Assembly: GCA_034429475.1 (NCBI GenBank)
Contig: DAOUGD010000135.1
Span: forward strand, 1 to 56,047
DNA from: JAKQHY01 sp034429475
GTDB lineage: Bacteria; Chloroflexota; Anaerolineae; B4-G1; SLSP01
Direction of reading: 5' to 3'
DNA: 56,047 nt
Part shown: piece by piece, positions 16,853 through 25,892 of the stretch
Layout of the letters: each line of letters begins with the position of its first letter
Numbering within the stretch: the stretch's first letter is position 1
Translations under genes and position numbers: made by a program
Notes under the pieces: model-generated
What the model was told of the DNA's origin: nothing
What the model saw: only the letters and a program-made list of their open reading frames with translations
The model's database searches: none

Positions 16853-19495
16853 ATGATGCACGACGCGGCTTTGTTGCAGGACGCTTTTCATACCATAGCC
16901 CGGTTGCTGGCCCTTCCCATTGAGGGCGTTGGTTGGACACAACAAAACGGTGCGGTGAAATTGATGGGGGCGGTAGGGCCATATTTGACTACCCCGGAGG
17001 TTCAGCGCACATTAGAAGCGTGTCTGGGGACGATGCAGTCTCCGCCAGAAGATTTTTACATGCAGCCCGCGCACCAACTGGGGTTAGACGGCGACCGCAC
17101 GATTATCCTGCTGCCCAACACCACGTTTTCTAAGGCGGTCGCGCTGCCCCTCTCGATTGGTTTGTTGTTAGTCTTTCCCCCCGGCGTTACGCCCACGGAA
17201 GAACAATTGATCTCGCTGCGCGCCCTGGCGCGGTTGACGACGCATGCTTTGTATGGGCAGCAGGCGCTCCAGGAGTCGCAGCGGCGGCAGGGACGTTTGA
17301 CGGCGGTCACTACCGTTGGCCGCGACGCCACTATGCTGCTTGACCCTGACACGCTCCTGAACCATATCGTGCAACTTATCCACCAACAGTTAGGTTTTGA
17401 GTATGTTGGCATCTTTTTGGTGGATGAGAGCGGCGAATATGTGATGCTTCAAGCCGCCAACACCGCTCAGGGTCAGCAACTCGTCGCTCAGGAGCATCGT
17501 CTCAAAATCGGAGGGTCGGGGATTGTGGCCGATGTGACGGCCACGGGACTTGCCCGCATTGCCTTGGATGTGGGGCCGGACGATCCGGGGAGGGTCCCTC
17601 CCACGCGCTCTGAAATGGCCCTGCCGCTGTGTTACGGCGGCCAGGTGATCGGTGCGTTGGATGTGCAGGCCGACGCCGCGAACGCTTTCACGGCCGGCGA
17701 CGTCGCTGTGTTGCAAATGCTGGCCGATCAAGTCGCCAACCTGCTGGTCAATGCCCGCCTGCACGCCGAAGTGCGCCAGCGTCTCCGCGACACACGCTTG
17801 CTGCGCGATGTGATGGTGCAGGCTTCCGCTCTCAGCCAATCAGAGGTACTGCAAAGAACCCTGCCGCTACTTCAAGCCGCGCTGCCTTTTCCCTATCAGG
17901 CTTTTTTTGAGAGACAGGGCAACCAGCTTCAGGCAACGCCGGGATCGAAGTGGCCGCAGCTTACTTATGCGTTGGATACTGCGCCCCTGAGCACGATCTG
18001 GCAGACTGGCGATTTGTGGCGCACCACGTCGCCGGCCAAATTGCAGTGGGTTGCGCCCTCAGAGGTCAGTCCGACCATCGCCGCATTGGTGGCGATTCCT
18101 ATTCGCAATCACGCTCAAACGTTGGCGCTCCTGGCAATTGGGACCCATGATTCGCAACAAATTCGCCCGCGCGATCAAAGTTTCCTGGAAGCGCTGGCGG
18201 CTCAAGTGAGTATTCTGTTACAGAATGCGCAGCATTACGAATCTATGGTTCAGGGTCAAGAGCTGTTGCGCCACCTGATCGCCACCGGCGAGGAGATGTT
18301 GTCCATCCAGGAAATTCCGATGCTGCTCAACCGTCTAGGGCAAGTCATTCTGGAGCGTATCCGGGGGACGGTTGAAATTGCGCTTGAGGTGGACGACGGG
18401 GGCTTGCAGTGGGTCGCCCACGTCGCCAGCCCCGGATTGCCGGCGCCGGTTTACCTGGCCGACTTTATCAATCTGGCCCATCTGGACGTCCACACCCATC
18501 ACACGCGCGTATCGGATATGGCCGATGTTGCGGATGGCGTGTACCTCAAATCCATCCACCCCCAAATGGGCGCGGCGTTGGAGGAATTTAAGACGCGCCA
18601 CCTCTTGATCCAGCCGCTGCAAACCACCGAGTCCGTTCTAGGCTATCTGGTCGTCACCCTGGAAACGGCGGACAATAGCCTGCCGGAGCGGATCGCGTGG
18701 ATTCAGGCCGTCGCGAACCAGGCGGCGCTGACCCTCAACAATGCGCGTCTCATCACCCGGTTGAAACGGCAGACCGAAAAACTCACCCATGCCTACGAAG
18801 AAGCCAAGCATCTCAACGACATCCGCGCGCAGATGATTCAGAATGTCAGCCATGAATTGCGTACCCCGCTGGGGATCATTATCGGCTATGCGGGAATGTT
18901 AAGCGAGGAAATGCTTGGCGCGTTGGACGATTCCCAGCAAGAAATTGTTCAAACGATTCTCGGCCGCGCGCAAGACCTCAGCCGGATGGTGCAGAATTTA
19001 ACCTCTTTGCAGGGACGCATCCAGATTAAAGATTTGACGCCGATAGCGCTGCCGGACCTGCTGCGCCGGGTCATTCTGGAATTTCAAGGGTTTGCCGCCG
19101 ACCAAAAGGTGCAATTCTACATTGAGGTCAAACCGGAGGTTCCCTTTGTGCCTGGCGATCTGGAGCTGTTGCATTTGGCCTTTGCCCATCTTATCGAGAA
19201 TGCCATCAAATTCAGCCCGGATGGCGGGAACGTCCTGGTGCGGATTTGGCACGAGGAGCAGTTAGTGCTGGTCTCCATTGTGGATCGCGGTATTGGGATT
19301 CCCAAAGAGCACCTGCCTCATATCTTCGACCGTTTCTACCAGGTGGATGGCTCCACCACGCGTCACTTTGGCGGTATGGGGATTGGACTGGCGCTCGTCT
19401 GGGACATTTTGGAAGCGCATCATGGCTACGTTCAAGTGCAAAGCACCGTAGGGCAGGGCAGCACCTTTTTGGTCGCCTTGCCCTATGCATCCTAA
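16853..19495 (+). CDS. Soluble multi-GAF sensor histidine kinase
   Basis: 880 aa from ATG 16853, 6 nt after the dNK stop; the open frame extends further 5' but only as overlap with the dNK gene. No membrane segment is seen. An N-terminal sensor region (1-140) is followed by a clear GAF domain (about 143-307) and two further GAF-like regions (about 310-460 and 465-630). HisKA carries His667 in NVSHELRTPLGIIIG. HATPase_c has LIENAIKFSPDGG, VDRGIGIP, the F box IFDRFYQVDG and FGGMGIGLAL. All kinase boxes are intact. The position between two nucleoside kinases in one operon suggests linked regulation, but no regulator is encoded here. Confidence 0.88.
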   Translation: MMHDAALLQDAFHTIARLLALPIEGVGWTQQNGAVKLMGAVGPYLTTPEVQRTLEACLGTMQSPPEDFYMQPAHQLGLDGDRTIILLPNTTFSKAVALPLSIGLLLVFPPGVTPTEEQLISLRALARLTTHALYGQQALQESQRRQGRLTAVTTVGRDATMLLDPDTLLNHIVQLIHQQLGFEYVGIFLVDESGEYVMLQAANTAQGQQLVAQEHRLKIGGSGIVADVTATGLARIALDVGPDDPGRVPPTRSEMALPLCYGGQVIGALDVQADAANAFTAGDVAVLQMLADQVANLLVNARLHAEVRQRLRDTRLLRDVMVQASALSQSEVLQRTLPLLQAALPFPYQAFFERQGNQLQATPGSKWPQLTYALDTAPLSTIWQTGDLWRTTSPAKLQWVAPSEVSPTIAALVAIPIRNHAQTLALLAIGTHDSQQIRPRDQSFLEALAAQVSILLQNAQHYESMVQGQELLRHLIATGEEMLSIQEIPMLLNRLGQVILERIRGTVEIALEVDDGGLQWVAHVASPGLPAPVYLADFINLAHLDVHTHHTRVSDMADVADGVYLKSIHPQMGAALEEFKTRHLLIQPLQTTESVLGYLVVTLETADNSLPERIAWIQAVANQAALTLNNARLITRLKRQTEKLTHAYEEAKHLNDIRAQMIQNVSHELRTPLGIIIGYAGMLSEEMLGALDDSQQEIVQTILGRAQDLSRMVQNLTSLQGRIQIKDLTPIALPDLLRRVILEFQGFAADQKVQFYIEVKPEVPFVPGDLELLHLAFAHLIENAIKFSPDGGNVLVRIWHEEQLVLVSIVDRGIGIPKEHLPHIFDRFYQVDGSTTRHFGGMGIGLALVWDILEAHHGYVQVQSTVGQGSTFLVALPYAS

Positions 19496-19509
19496 CGTTA
19501 ACAGGTGAA

Positions 19510-20148
19510 ATGATGACCAAACACTTTATCGGGATTGCCGGAAATATTGGGGTGGGGAAGTCCACCTTGACGGCGATGTTGTGCCAGCATTTGCACTGGG
19601 CGCCCTTTCTGGAAGAAGTTGCTGACAATCCCTATCTGGCCGACTTCTACGACGATATGCAGCAGTGGAGTTTTCACTCTCAGATTTTCTTTCTGGCGCG
19701 GCGGCTGCGGCACCACCGGCAGTTGTTGGAACGACCCGACTCCGTCATCCAGGATCGCACCGTCTACGAGGACGCCGAAATCTTCGCCCGCAACCTTTTC
19801 CAGCAGGGATTGATGATGGGGCGGGATTACACCACCTACACCGACCTTTATCATGCCGTCACCGCCATTTTGCCTCCGCCCAACCTGGTGATTTACCTGC
19901 GCGCCTCGGTGCCTACTTTGCTGAAGCGTATCCAACGACGCGGGCGCGCCTATGAACTGCAAATCTCCTCGCAGTACCTCGAACAACTCAACCAGCTCTA
20001 CGAGGAATGGTTTGAAAACTTTTCCCTGTGCCCGGTCTTGACGATTCCGGCAGATCAACTAGACTTTGTAGCCAATGGGGATCATCTCGATCTCATCATT
20101 CAGAAAATTTTCGAGCGACTTCAGGGTAAAGAGGTGGTTGAGCTTTGA
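19510..20148 (+). CDS. Second deoxynucleoside kinase (dAdo/dGuo/dCyd kinase type)
   Basis: 212 aa from ATG 19510 with AGGTGA just upstream. P-loop GNIGVGKST (11-19); EEVADNPYLADFY; IQDRTVYEDAEIFA, the DR-containing catalytic and base-recognition motif of bacterial deoxyadenosine/deoxyguanosine kinases; NLVIYLRAS; RIQRRGRAYE lid. Its length is typical of the family, shorter than the first dNK of the operon. Two different dNKs encoded together recall the paired dAK/dGK enzymes of lactobacilli, which work as heterodimers; whether these two pair is inference. The stop overlaps the TTG start of the next kinase (TTGA), implying translational coupling. Confidence 0.88.
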   Translation: MMTKHFIGIAGNIGVGKSTLTAMLCQHLHWAPFLEEVADNPYLADFYDDMQQWSFHSQIFFLARRLRHHRQLLERPDSVIQDRTVYEDAEIFARNLFQQGLMMGRDYTTYTDLYHAVTAILPPPNLVIYLRASVPTLLKRIQRRGRAYELQISSQYLEQLNQLYEEWFENFSLCPVLTIPADQLDFVANGDHLDLIIQKIFERLQGKEVVEL

Positions 20149-21719
20149 ATGAAATCCAATACACGCAAAGACTGGAATTTCTCTACCGGGCTGCCAGCGC
20201 CATCAGCACCGAGTTGAGTACCGATGAGGTACTACAACGGCTGATGACCCTCACCCACCAGCATTACCGCCCGGATGCGGTGTCGGTGGCTCTAGTGGAA
20301 CGCGATGGCGATTTGCTGTTTCGCGCCGCGTCAGGCGAGAGCGCCAACCAGGTCGTGGGGATGCGGATGCCGCGCGGCGCCGGCATTGTGGGCTGGGTGG
20401 CTGAAAATGGTCAGCCGTTGTGGTCGCCGGACAGCTACAATGATCCGCGTTTCTACCGCGACGCCGACCGGCAAACCGGATTTCACACCCAGGCGATTCT
20501 GGCTACGCCGGTGAAGTATGGCGGTGAGACTCTGGCGGTTCTGGAAATGCTCAACCCTCCTGCCGGCCTCGATCTGACTGAGGCTCAGGAGGTGTTGCTG
20601 GCCTTGGGGTCGCTGGCGGCGCGCGCCATTCAAAACGCCCGCCTCTTCGAGCAGGTTCAACACGCTGAGGCGCGTTACCAGAGCTTGTTTGAACAAAACT
20701 TCGATCCCATTGTCATCCTGGATGGCGCGGGCCACCTGCTGGAAATCAACTGGGCCGCCGAGGAATTGCTGGCGCTCAGCCCGGCCACGCGTGACGACTT
20801 TGACCTGAGTATGATCGGGTTGCTGCCGGAAGATTTTGCCGAGGCGCAGGTCAAAGTGACGCGTGGCGAGGTTGTCGCCTGGGAATTCAAGGCTCAGGTT
20901 GGCGAGCAGGAACGCATCCTGGAAGTCCACCTGTCTTATCTGGCGGATTATCCCAACCAGGGCGCCTATCAATGGCTGGCTCACGACATCACCGACCGGG
21001 TCGCCCTGGAAGAAACGCGCCAAACCCTCTCCAACATGATCGTGCATGACTTGCGTGCGCCCTTGGGGAGCATCATCAACAGTTTGGAATTGCTGCTGAC
21101 GGCCTGGGAGGATAAGGACATCACCATCCCCATTGAACAGGTGCTGCGAATCGGGCTACGCAGCGCCCAGCGGATGGATCGCCTGACCAACACCATTCTG
21201 GACATCGCGCGTTTTGAGGCCAACGACAAGACCCTGACGTTCTCTCAGGCCCCGATCCCCCAGTTCGTCGAAGAAGTTCTGGAAACCATTCAGTCAACAC
21301 TCAAGCGGCGGGGGCATACGCTCAACGTCACCCTTGCCCCCGATCTTCCCGCCCTGGTTGGCGACATTGAAATGCTGCGGCGTGTGTTGATCAACATTGT
21401 GAGCAATGCCATTAAGTATATCCAGGACAAGGGCGTCATTGCGCTCACCATCACTGCCAACGAAACCGAAACCCAGTTTACGGTGAGTGACAATGGGCCC
21501 GGCATCCCCCCGGAAGAACAATCCCATCTGTTTGAAATGTTCTATAGAGGCCACGGGCGCAAGAAGGCGCATGGCGCGGGATTGGGACTGGCTTTCTGTA
21601 AGTTGGCGATTGACGCACACAACGGGCATATCTGGGTGGACAGCGAAGTCGGGCGTGGCGCTACCTTTGCCTTCACGATCCCGCACCGCACCTATCAACC
21701 ACCGGCCTCCGAATCATGA
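20145..21719 (+). CDS. GAF-PAS sensor histidine kinase
   Basis: 524 aa, start TTG 20145 inside the TTGA overlap with the upstream dNK, with GAGGTGG 10-16 nt before. No membrane segment. GAF (about 10-170, with GAGIVGWVAENGQPLW), PAS (about 172-285), HisKA with His301 in MIVHDLRAPLGSI, and HATPase_c with NIVSNAIKYI, SDNGPGIPPEE and GAGLGLAFCKLA. Complete kinase. It overlaps the next gene by four bases (ATGA), so this operon makes two soluble kinases and two nucleoside kinases in fixed ratio. Confidence 0.88.
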   Translation: MNEIQYTQRLEFLYRAASAISTELSTDEVLQRLMTLTHQHYRPDAVSVALVERDGDLLFRAASGESANQVVGMRMPRGAGIVGWVAENGQPLWSPDSYNDPRFYRDADRQTGFHTQAILATPVKYGGETLAVLEMLNPPAGLDLTEAQEVLLALGSLAARAIQNARLFEQVQHAEARYQSLFEQNFDPIVILDGAGHLLEINWAAEELLALSPATRDDFDLSMIGLLPEDFAEAQVKVTRGEVVAWEFKAQVGEQERILEVHLSYLADYPNQGAYQWLAHDITDRVALEETRQTLSNMIVHDLRAPLGSIINSLELLLTAWEDKDITIPIEQVLRIGLRSAQRMDRLTNTILDIARFEANDKTLTFSQAPIPQFVEEVLETIQSTLKRRGHTLNVTLAPDLPALVGDIEMLRRVLINIVSNAIKYIQDKGVIALTITANETETQFTVSDNGPGIPPEEQSHLFEMFYRGHGRKKAHGAGLGLAFCKLAIDAHNGHIWVDSEVGRGATFAFTIPHRTYQPPASES

Positions 21720-22948
21720 CGCTGCGACTTTATTACGACGATCCGACTTGCCGCGAATTTTCCGCGCGCGTCTGTGAGTGGCGCGATACGGAACGCGGCC
21801 CGGCCGTGCGCCTCGATCGGACGGCCTTCTACCCCACCTCCGGCGGACAGCCGCACGACACCGGCGTCCTGAACGATGTCGCCGTGCTGGATGTGTGGGA
21901 TGAGGAGACCGGCGCCATCTGGCACCTGCTGGCGCGGCGCCTGGAAGGCGACCATGTCGTCGGCCAAATTGACTGGGGGCGCCGCTTCGACCACATGCAG
22001 CAGCACACCGGCCAACACCTCCTCTCGGCAGTCTGCGTCGCGGAACTGGACGCCGCTACGGTGGGTTTTCACCTGGGGGCGACGGCCAGCACGATTGACC
22101 TGGATACGGGCAACCGTTCCGCCCTGACGTGGGATGACGTGGCCTACGTTGAAACGCGCGTCAACCAGATCGTCTTTGAGAACCGTCCCGTGACCATCCA
22201 CAATGTCCGCCCGGACGCCCTGGGCGACATTCCCCTGCGCAAACCTCCCAAAGTCACCGGCATCGTCCGTGTGATCTGGGTAGCCGACTGCGACGCTTCC
22301 GCCTGCGGCGGCACGCACGTCCAGCGCACGGGGGAAGTGGGGCTGCTCAAAGTGACGGACATCGAACGCTACAAGGGCGGAACGCGCGTGACCTTTCTCT
22401 GCGGGGGACGCGCCCTGACCGACTACGCCCGCGCCCTGTCGGTCCTGCGTACTGTGGGCGGCGCGCTGAGCGTCAGCCAGGATGAAGTCCCGGCGGCGGT
22501 GGCGCGACTCCAGGAAGACCTGAAGACGACCCGCCGCGCCCTCCATCAGACGCAGGGCGAATTGCTACAGCAGGAGGCGGTGCATCTCTGGACAGAGACG
22601 CCGGAGGTTGCGGGACGCCGCTGCATCGTCGCGTGTTGGGCCGACCGGGACTTCGCCGCCGCCCGCGCCATTGCGGGGCACCTGCGTGAGCGCGCGCATA
22701 CCGTCCTGCTGCTGGCCGTCGTCGAGGCGCAGGGAGTACGTCTGGTGTGCGCGCGCAGTGATGATTTGCCCCACGTGGACGCCGCCGCCTTACTGCGCGC
22801 GCTGACCGATCGGCTGGGCGGGCGCGGCGGCGGTAGCTCGACCCTGGCGCAGGGCGGCGTGCCCCTTCAACCGGTTGAAACTGTACTGGCCGCTTTGCAT
22901 GAGGCCGGGGCGCAGCTTCCCGATATTCCCTTGGAGGTAGTCGCCTGA
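21716..22948 (+). CDS. AlaX-like tRNA editing protein with DHHA1 domain
   Basis: 410 aa. It resembles the editing half of alanyl-tRNA synthetase: RTAFYPTSGGQPHDTG at 35-50, first zinc motif HTGQH (97-101), second motif CGGTH (197-201), then a coiled linker and a C-terminal DHHA1 domain ending in GGRGGGSSTLAQGG. There is no aminoacylation domain. Free-standing proteins of this type deacylate mischarged Ser- or Gly-tRNA(Ala) in trans. ATGA overlap with the upstream kinase and TGATG overlap with the downstream gene. Confidence 0.88.
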   Translation: MTLRLYYDDPTCREFSARVCEWRDTERGPAVRLDRTAFYPTSGGQPHDTGVLNDVAVLDVWDEETGAIWHLLARRLEGDHVVGQIDWGRRFDHMQQHTGQHLLSAVCVAELDAATVGFHLGATASTIDLDTGNRSALTWDDVAYVETRVNQIVFENRPVTIHNVRPDALGDIPLRKPPKVTGIVRVIWVADCDASACGGTHVQRTGEVGLLKVTDIERYKGGTRVTFLCGGRALTDYARALSVLRTVGGALSVSQDEVPAAVARLQEDLKTTRRALHQTQGELLQQEAVHLWTETPEVAGRRCIVACWADRDFAAARAIAGHLRERAHTVLLLAVVEAQGVRLVCARSDDLPHVDAAALLRALTDRLGGRGGGSSTLAQGGVPLQPVETVLAALHEAGAQLPDIPLEVVA

Positions 22949-23808
22949 TGCAAGAAATCACTCCCGGTGTTCTGGTAGAAACCGGCTATCCGCCCTACAA
23001 TGTGGGGTTAATCGCGGGAGACCGCGCGGCGGTCGCCATAGATTGGCCCTTACGTCCGAGCCATGCGCAGCAGTGGCGCCGCGCGGCAGAAGCCGCCGTC
23101 GGCCCGTTGCGCTACGTCATTTTGACCGACGCCGGCCCGGAACGCCAGGTGGCAGCGGCGCACTGCGGCCTTCCTCTGATCGGCAGCGAGGCCACGCAGC
23201 GCGCGTTTGCCGAGCACGACGAGCGCACCTGGCATGAATTGCTGCAAGAAGTCGGCAAAAACTATATGGAAGAGTCGTCGAACCTCTACAAACTCGCATT
23301 GCCCCACGTGACGCTGACTTTTGACCGAATGCTGTGGTTGTATCGTTATTCGGCGGCTTTGTGCCTGGAGAGCATCGCGGGCGTTGCGCCTGGCGCGCTG
23401 TGGATTACCCTGCCGGAACGACGGCTGCTCTTTGCCGGTGACAGTGTGGCGGTCAGTGAGCCGCCGCCGTTGCACGGTGTCCCTGATTTCAAAGACTGGC
23501 TGGCAGCTTTGATCCAACTAGAAAATCGTCCTCAGGTGTACCAGATTGTGCCGGGGCGCGGCGCAGCGCCGGTTCTCAAAGGCGATGTGGAGCAGCAGTG
23601 CGAGTTCTTGCGCACGCTGCGTCATACTGCGCTCCGTTTGTCCCACGCCAAAGGGGGCAGCCAGGGGTACACCCAGCCGGCGCAGGATTTAGGGCAGATG
23701 TTTTTCAACCAGGCCGGGCAAAAGGCCACTCAGCGCATCCGGCGCGGCCTGGAACGGTTGGCGGCGGAGTTTCAGGCAACGGCGGAGAAAAGAACGGTTG
23801 CGGAATAG
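22948..23808 (+). CDS. Metallo-beta-lactamase-fold protein lacking the usual metal ligands
   Basis: 286 aa; ATG overlaps the alaX stop by one base. The start of an MBL fold is visible (VETGYPPYNVGLIAGDRAAVAIDW, split here as VETGYPPYNVGL and AAVAIDW; RYVILTD; LLFAGDSV; IVPGRG). However, the HxHxDH motif expected after VILT is replaced by DAGPERQ, and the later PGHG-type histidine is arginine. Only the Asp of FAGDSV remains of the usual ligand set. The C-terminal 90 residues are helical. Either it is a non-metal structural or binding relative, or it uses different ligands. It is the last gene of the operon, followed by a strong terminator. Confidence 0.62.
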   Translation: MQEITPGVLVETGYPPYNVGLIAGDRAAVAIDWPLRPSHAQQWRRAAEAAVGPLRYVILTDAGPERQVAAAHCGLPLIGSEATQRAFAEHDERTWHELLQEVGKNYMEESSNLYKLALPHVTLTFDRMLWLYRYSAALCLESIAGVAPGALWITLPERRLLFAGDSVAVSEPPPLHGVPDFKDWLAALIQLENRPQVYQIVPGRGAAPVLKGDVEQQCEFLRTLRHTALRLSHAKGGSQGYTQPAQDLGQMFFNQAGQKATQRIRRGLERLAAEFQATAEKRTVAE

Positions 23809-23820
23809 GAAATAAAAGGA

Positions 23821-23858
23821 AAATCGGGGACAGCACCTCCTGTCCCCGATTTTTTTTG
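23821..23858. terminator. Strong intrinsic terminator, probably bidirectional
   Basis: A 13-bp perfect stem (23821-23833 with 23840-23852, core ATCGGGGACAG) has a 6-nt loop and is followed by T8. Its 5' side begins with AAA and its place is between convergent genes, so it may also serve the minus-strand gene. Confidence 0.9.
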
Positions 23859-23874
23859 TGATGTGTCTTAAGTC

Positions 23875-24627
23875 CTATTTCTTCCTTAATTTATACCACA
23901 CCTGCAAGAGGCCCACAAGTCCGCCCAGGGTTATCAGGAAACCTTCGGGACGAAAGGTATAGATGACAATGACCGGGCCGCCAATGATGGCGGCAAGGCT
24001 CAAGGCGATGACGAGGGGCGCCTGCTTTTGGGCAATGGTGTGTCGCTCTTGCTGTGCGATGCGCAGCACCAGTTTCTCCGCTTGAGGCCAATCCATACCG
24101 TTGCGGCTACAAATCTGACGGATGATGTGCGCTTGCCCCTCGTAGTTGGTCAGTTCCCGCACCACCCAATCCCTCAACGCTCGTTCCTGTTCATCTGGTG
24201 GTTCTGGGCTGTCCAGCTCTGCGTTCAGGTCGGTAAGGATCTCATCTGGGATTTCTTGCTCCTCCTCATGGGAGGTGCCCTCATCTGGATATTCTCCCTC
24301 GGCAAAGGGGCTGGGGAGGCCGGTGGGGGGAGAAGGCGGGTGTTTTGCAGGGGGTGAGGGTGGGGATGTCGGCGTCCGTGGGGTGACCGCCGGCTGACGG
24401 CGGCTCAGCTCACTGAGCAGGGCTGTCGCGCGCAAGTGGTGAGGCTCGACGCGGAGAACCTGGCGATAACATTCGGCCTGCCGCGCCGGATCCGGCAGGA
24501 GCGACGCCAATAGCAGCCACGCTTCAACGGCGTCCGGCTCCTCGCGCAGTAGAGCGATCAACGTGCGTCGCGCCCCCACGCGATCCCCGGCTGTGATCTG
24601 ACGCTGGGCAATGTCTAACGCTTCCAT
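23875..24627 (-). CDS. TPR-like small membrane protein with proline-rich linker
   Basis: 250 aa. ATG at 24627 is chosen because a -10 box sits just upstream and the open frame beyond it is antisense to mltG. Residues 1-75 look like a TPR-type helical hairpin repeat (ARRTLIALLREEPDAVEAWL; CYRQVLRVEPHHLRATALL). A Pro/Ser-rich linker (about 80-110), an acidic stretch (112-150), a helical region (153-200) and two C-terminal membrane segments (about 203-225 and 229-247) follow. It is probably a cytoplasmic protein-interaction domain tethered to the membrane. No specific family is recognised. Confidence 0.7.
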   Translation of the reverse strand: MEALDIAQRQITAGDRVGARRTLIALLREEPDAVEAWLLLASLLPDPARQAECYRQVLRVEPHHLRATALLSELSRRQPAVTPRTPTSPPSPPAKHPPSPPTGLPSPFAEGEYPDEGTSHEEEQEIPDEILTDLNAELDSPEPPDEQERALRDWVVRELTNYEGQAHIIRQICSRNGMDWPQAEKLVLRIAQQERHTIAQKQAPLVIALSLAAIIGGPVIVIYTFRPEGFLITLGGLVGLLQVWYKLRKK

Positions 24628-24634
24628 AGTGAAA

Positions 24635-24643
24635 AGTATAACA
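24635..24643 (-). promoter_or_regulatory. Extended -10 promoter giving a near-leaderless transcript
   Basis: Read on the minus strand the box is TGTTATACT. The expected start point, about 7 nt downstream, falls within a couple of bases of ATG 24627, and no Shine-Dalgarno is present. Confidence 0.45.
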
Positions 24644-24657
24644 CGTTGCGGGGGAAA

Positions 24658-24666
24658 TGGTATAAT
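24658..24666 (+). promoter_or_regulatory. Extended -10 promoter of mltG
   Basis: TGGTATAAT, a perfect extended -10, lies 40 nt upstream of the mltG start and back to back with the divergent promoter at 24635-24643. No -35 match is seen. Confidence 0.55.
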
Positions 24667-24686
24667 CGAAGGGCGCATAGCGAAAT

Positions 24687-24707
24687 CGAGAATGGAGAAT
24701 GGAGAAT
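24687..24707. repeat. Heptamer repeat GGAGAAT supplying the mltG ribosome binding site
   Basis: CGAGAAT, GGAGAAT and GGAGAAT lie in register. The GGAG of the middle unit (24694-24697) is 8 nt from ATG 24706, and the start codon itself begins in the last unit. Confidence 0.7.
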
Positions 24708-25818
24708 GAAAATCAGACATGGGCTGCAACGTTTCACGCTTTTGGCCGTCAGCGGATTGCTGTTGGTGGCCTCGTTCGGCTGTTCGCTGGAAGAACTCTA
24801 CCTGGGTTTTTATGTGGACAGCCAATCCGCCGCGCTGGCGGAGCCGGCTGGCATAGACGACACCCCCATCACCTTTACGATTGAGTCGGGGGCGAGCGTC
24901 AAGCAAATTGCCGGCAACCTCAAAGCGCAGGGCCTGATCGCCGACGCCGAACTGTTCCGGCGTTACGTCCAGTACAAGGGTCTGGATGCCGGGATTCAGG
25001 CCGGCACGTACACGCTGCGGCAAACGATGACTATCCCGGAGATCGCGCGCACGCTGCAAAAGGCCGAGGCGGAGGAACAGCAAGTCACCATCCCGGAGGG
25101 CAAGCGTCTGGAGGAGGTGGCGGAACAGGTGGCGGCACAAACGACGATCACGGCGGATTCTTTCCTGCAACTCGCGCAGACTGGCTGGTCGGGCACGGAT
25201 TTGCCGCAGAAGTATCCCTTTATGGCGAATATTCCGGTGACGGCCACCCTGGAAGGGTTCCTCTTCCCCGACACGCACCGGCTGGCGCTCGACGCGACTG
25301 CCTACGACCTCATTGATCGCCTGTTGGCCGATTTCGAGCAGCAGGTCACGGCGGACATCCAGCAGGGCATTGCCGCGCAGGGGTTGACGCTGTACGAGGG
25401 CGTCACGCTGGCCGCGATTGTGGAGCGCGAAGCCGTGCGTCCCGAAGAGCGCGCGGTGATTGCCGGCGTCTACTACAACCGCCTGCACGACGGCTGGCCG
25501 CTCTCCGCGTGCCCGACGGTGCAGTACGCCCTGGGCTACCGCGCGGATGAGCAGACGTGGTGGAAGCGTCAACTGTACTTCTCCGATCTGGAAGTGGCTT
25601 CGCCCTACAACACCTACCGCAATTTGGGACTGCCCCCCGGCCCGATTGCCAGCCCCGGCATAGATTCCATTCAGGCCGTGGCGTTCCCGGCGACTACGGA
25701 GTACTATTTCTTCATGGTAGATTGTTCCAAAAATGACGGCAGCCACGTGTTTGCTCAGACCGAAGCCGAACATCTGGAAAACTTCAACCGCTGCGGCGGT
25801 GTCATCACCAGCCCCTAG
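24706..25818 (+). CDS. mltG: Endolytic murein transglycosylase MltG (YceG-like)
   Basis: 370 aa from ATG 24706. An N-terminal hydrophobic segment (8-26) ends in GCS, so it is either a membrane anchor or a weak lipobox. A LysM-like subdomain (about 50-110; VKQIAGNLKAQGLI) precedes the YceG catalytic domain: LEGFLFPDT, AAIVEREA with the catalytic glutamate, CPTVQYALGY and SPYNTYRNLGLPPGPIASPG. MltG cleaves nascent glycan strands in the periplasmic space and sets their length. Length is normal for the family. In many genomes it neighbours ruvX, which here lies 20 kb away. Confidence 0.92.
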   Translation: MKIRHGLQRFTLLAVSGLLLVASFGCSLEELYLGFYVDSQSAALAEPAGIDDTPITFTIESGASVKQIAGNLKAQGLIADAELFRRYVQYKGLDAGIQAGTYTLRQTMTIPEIARTLQKAEAEEQQVTIPEGKRLEEVAEQVAAQTTITADSFLQLAQTGWSGTDLPQKYPFMANIPVTATLEGFLFPDTHRLALDATAYDLIDRLLADFEQQVTADIQQGIAAQGLTLYEGVTLAAIVEREAVRPEERAVIAGVYYNRLHDGWPLSACPTVQYALGYRADEQTWWKRQLYFSDLEVASPYNTYRNLGLPPGPIASPGIDSIQAVAFPATTEYYFFMVDCSKNDGSHVFAQTEAEHLENFNRCGGVITSP

Positions 25819-25892
25819 CGTTTGACCGCCCGGCAACTTTTCTGCCCGGATCGCGTAAGAGGAAGTAGTCAATAGCGTGTGGGAGGTTAGAC

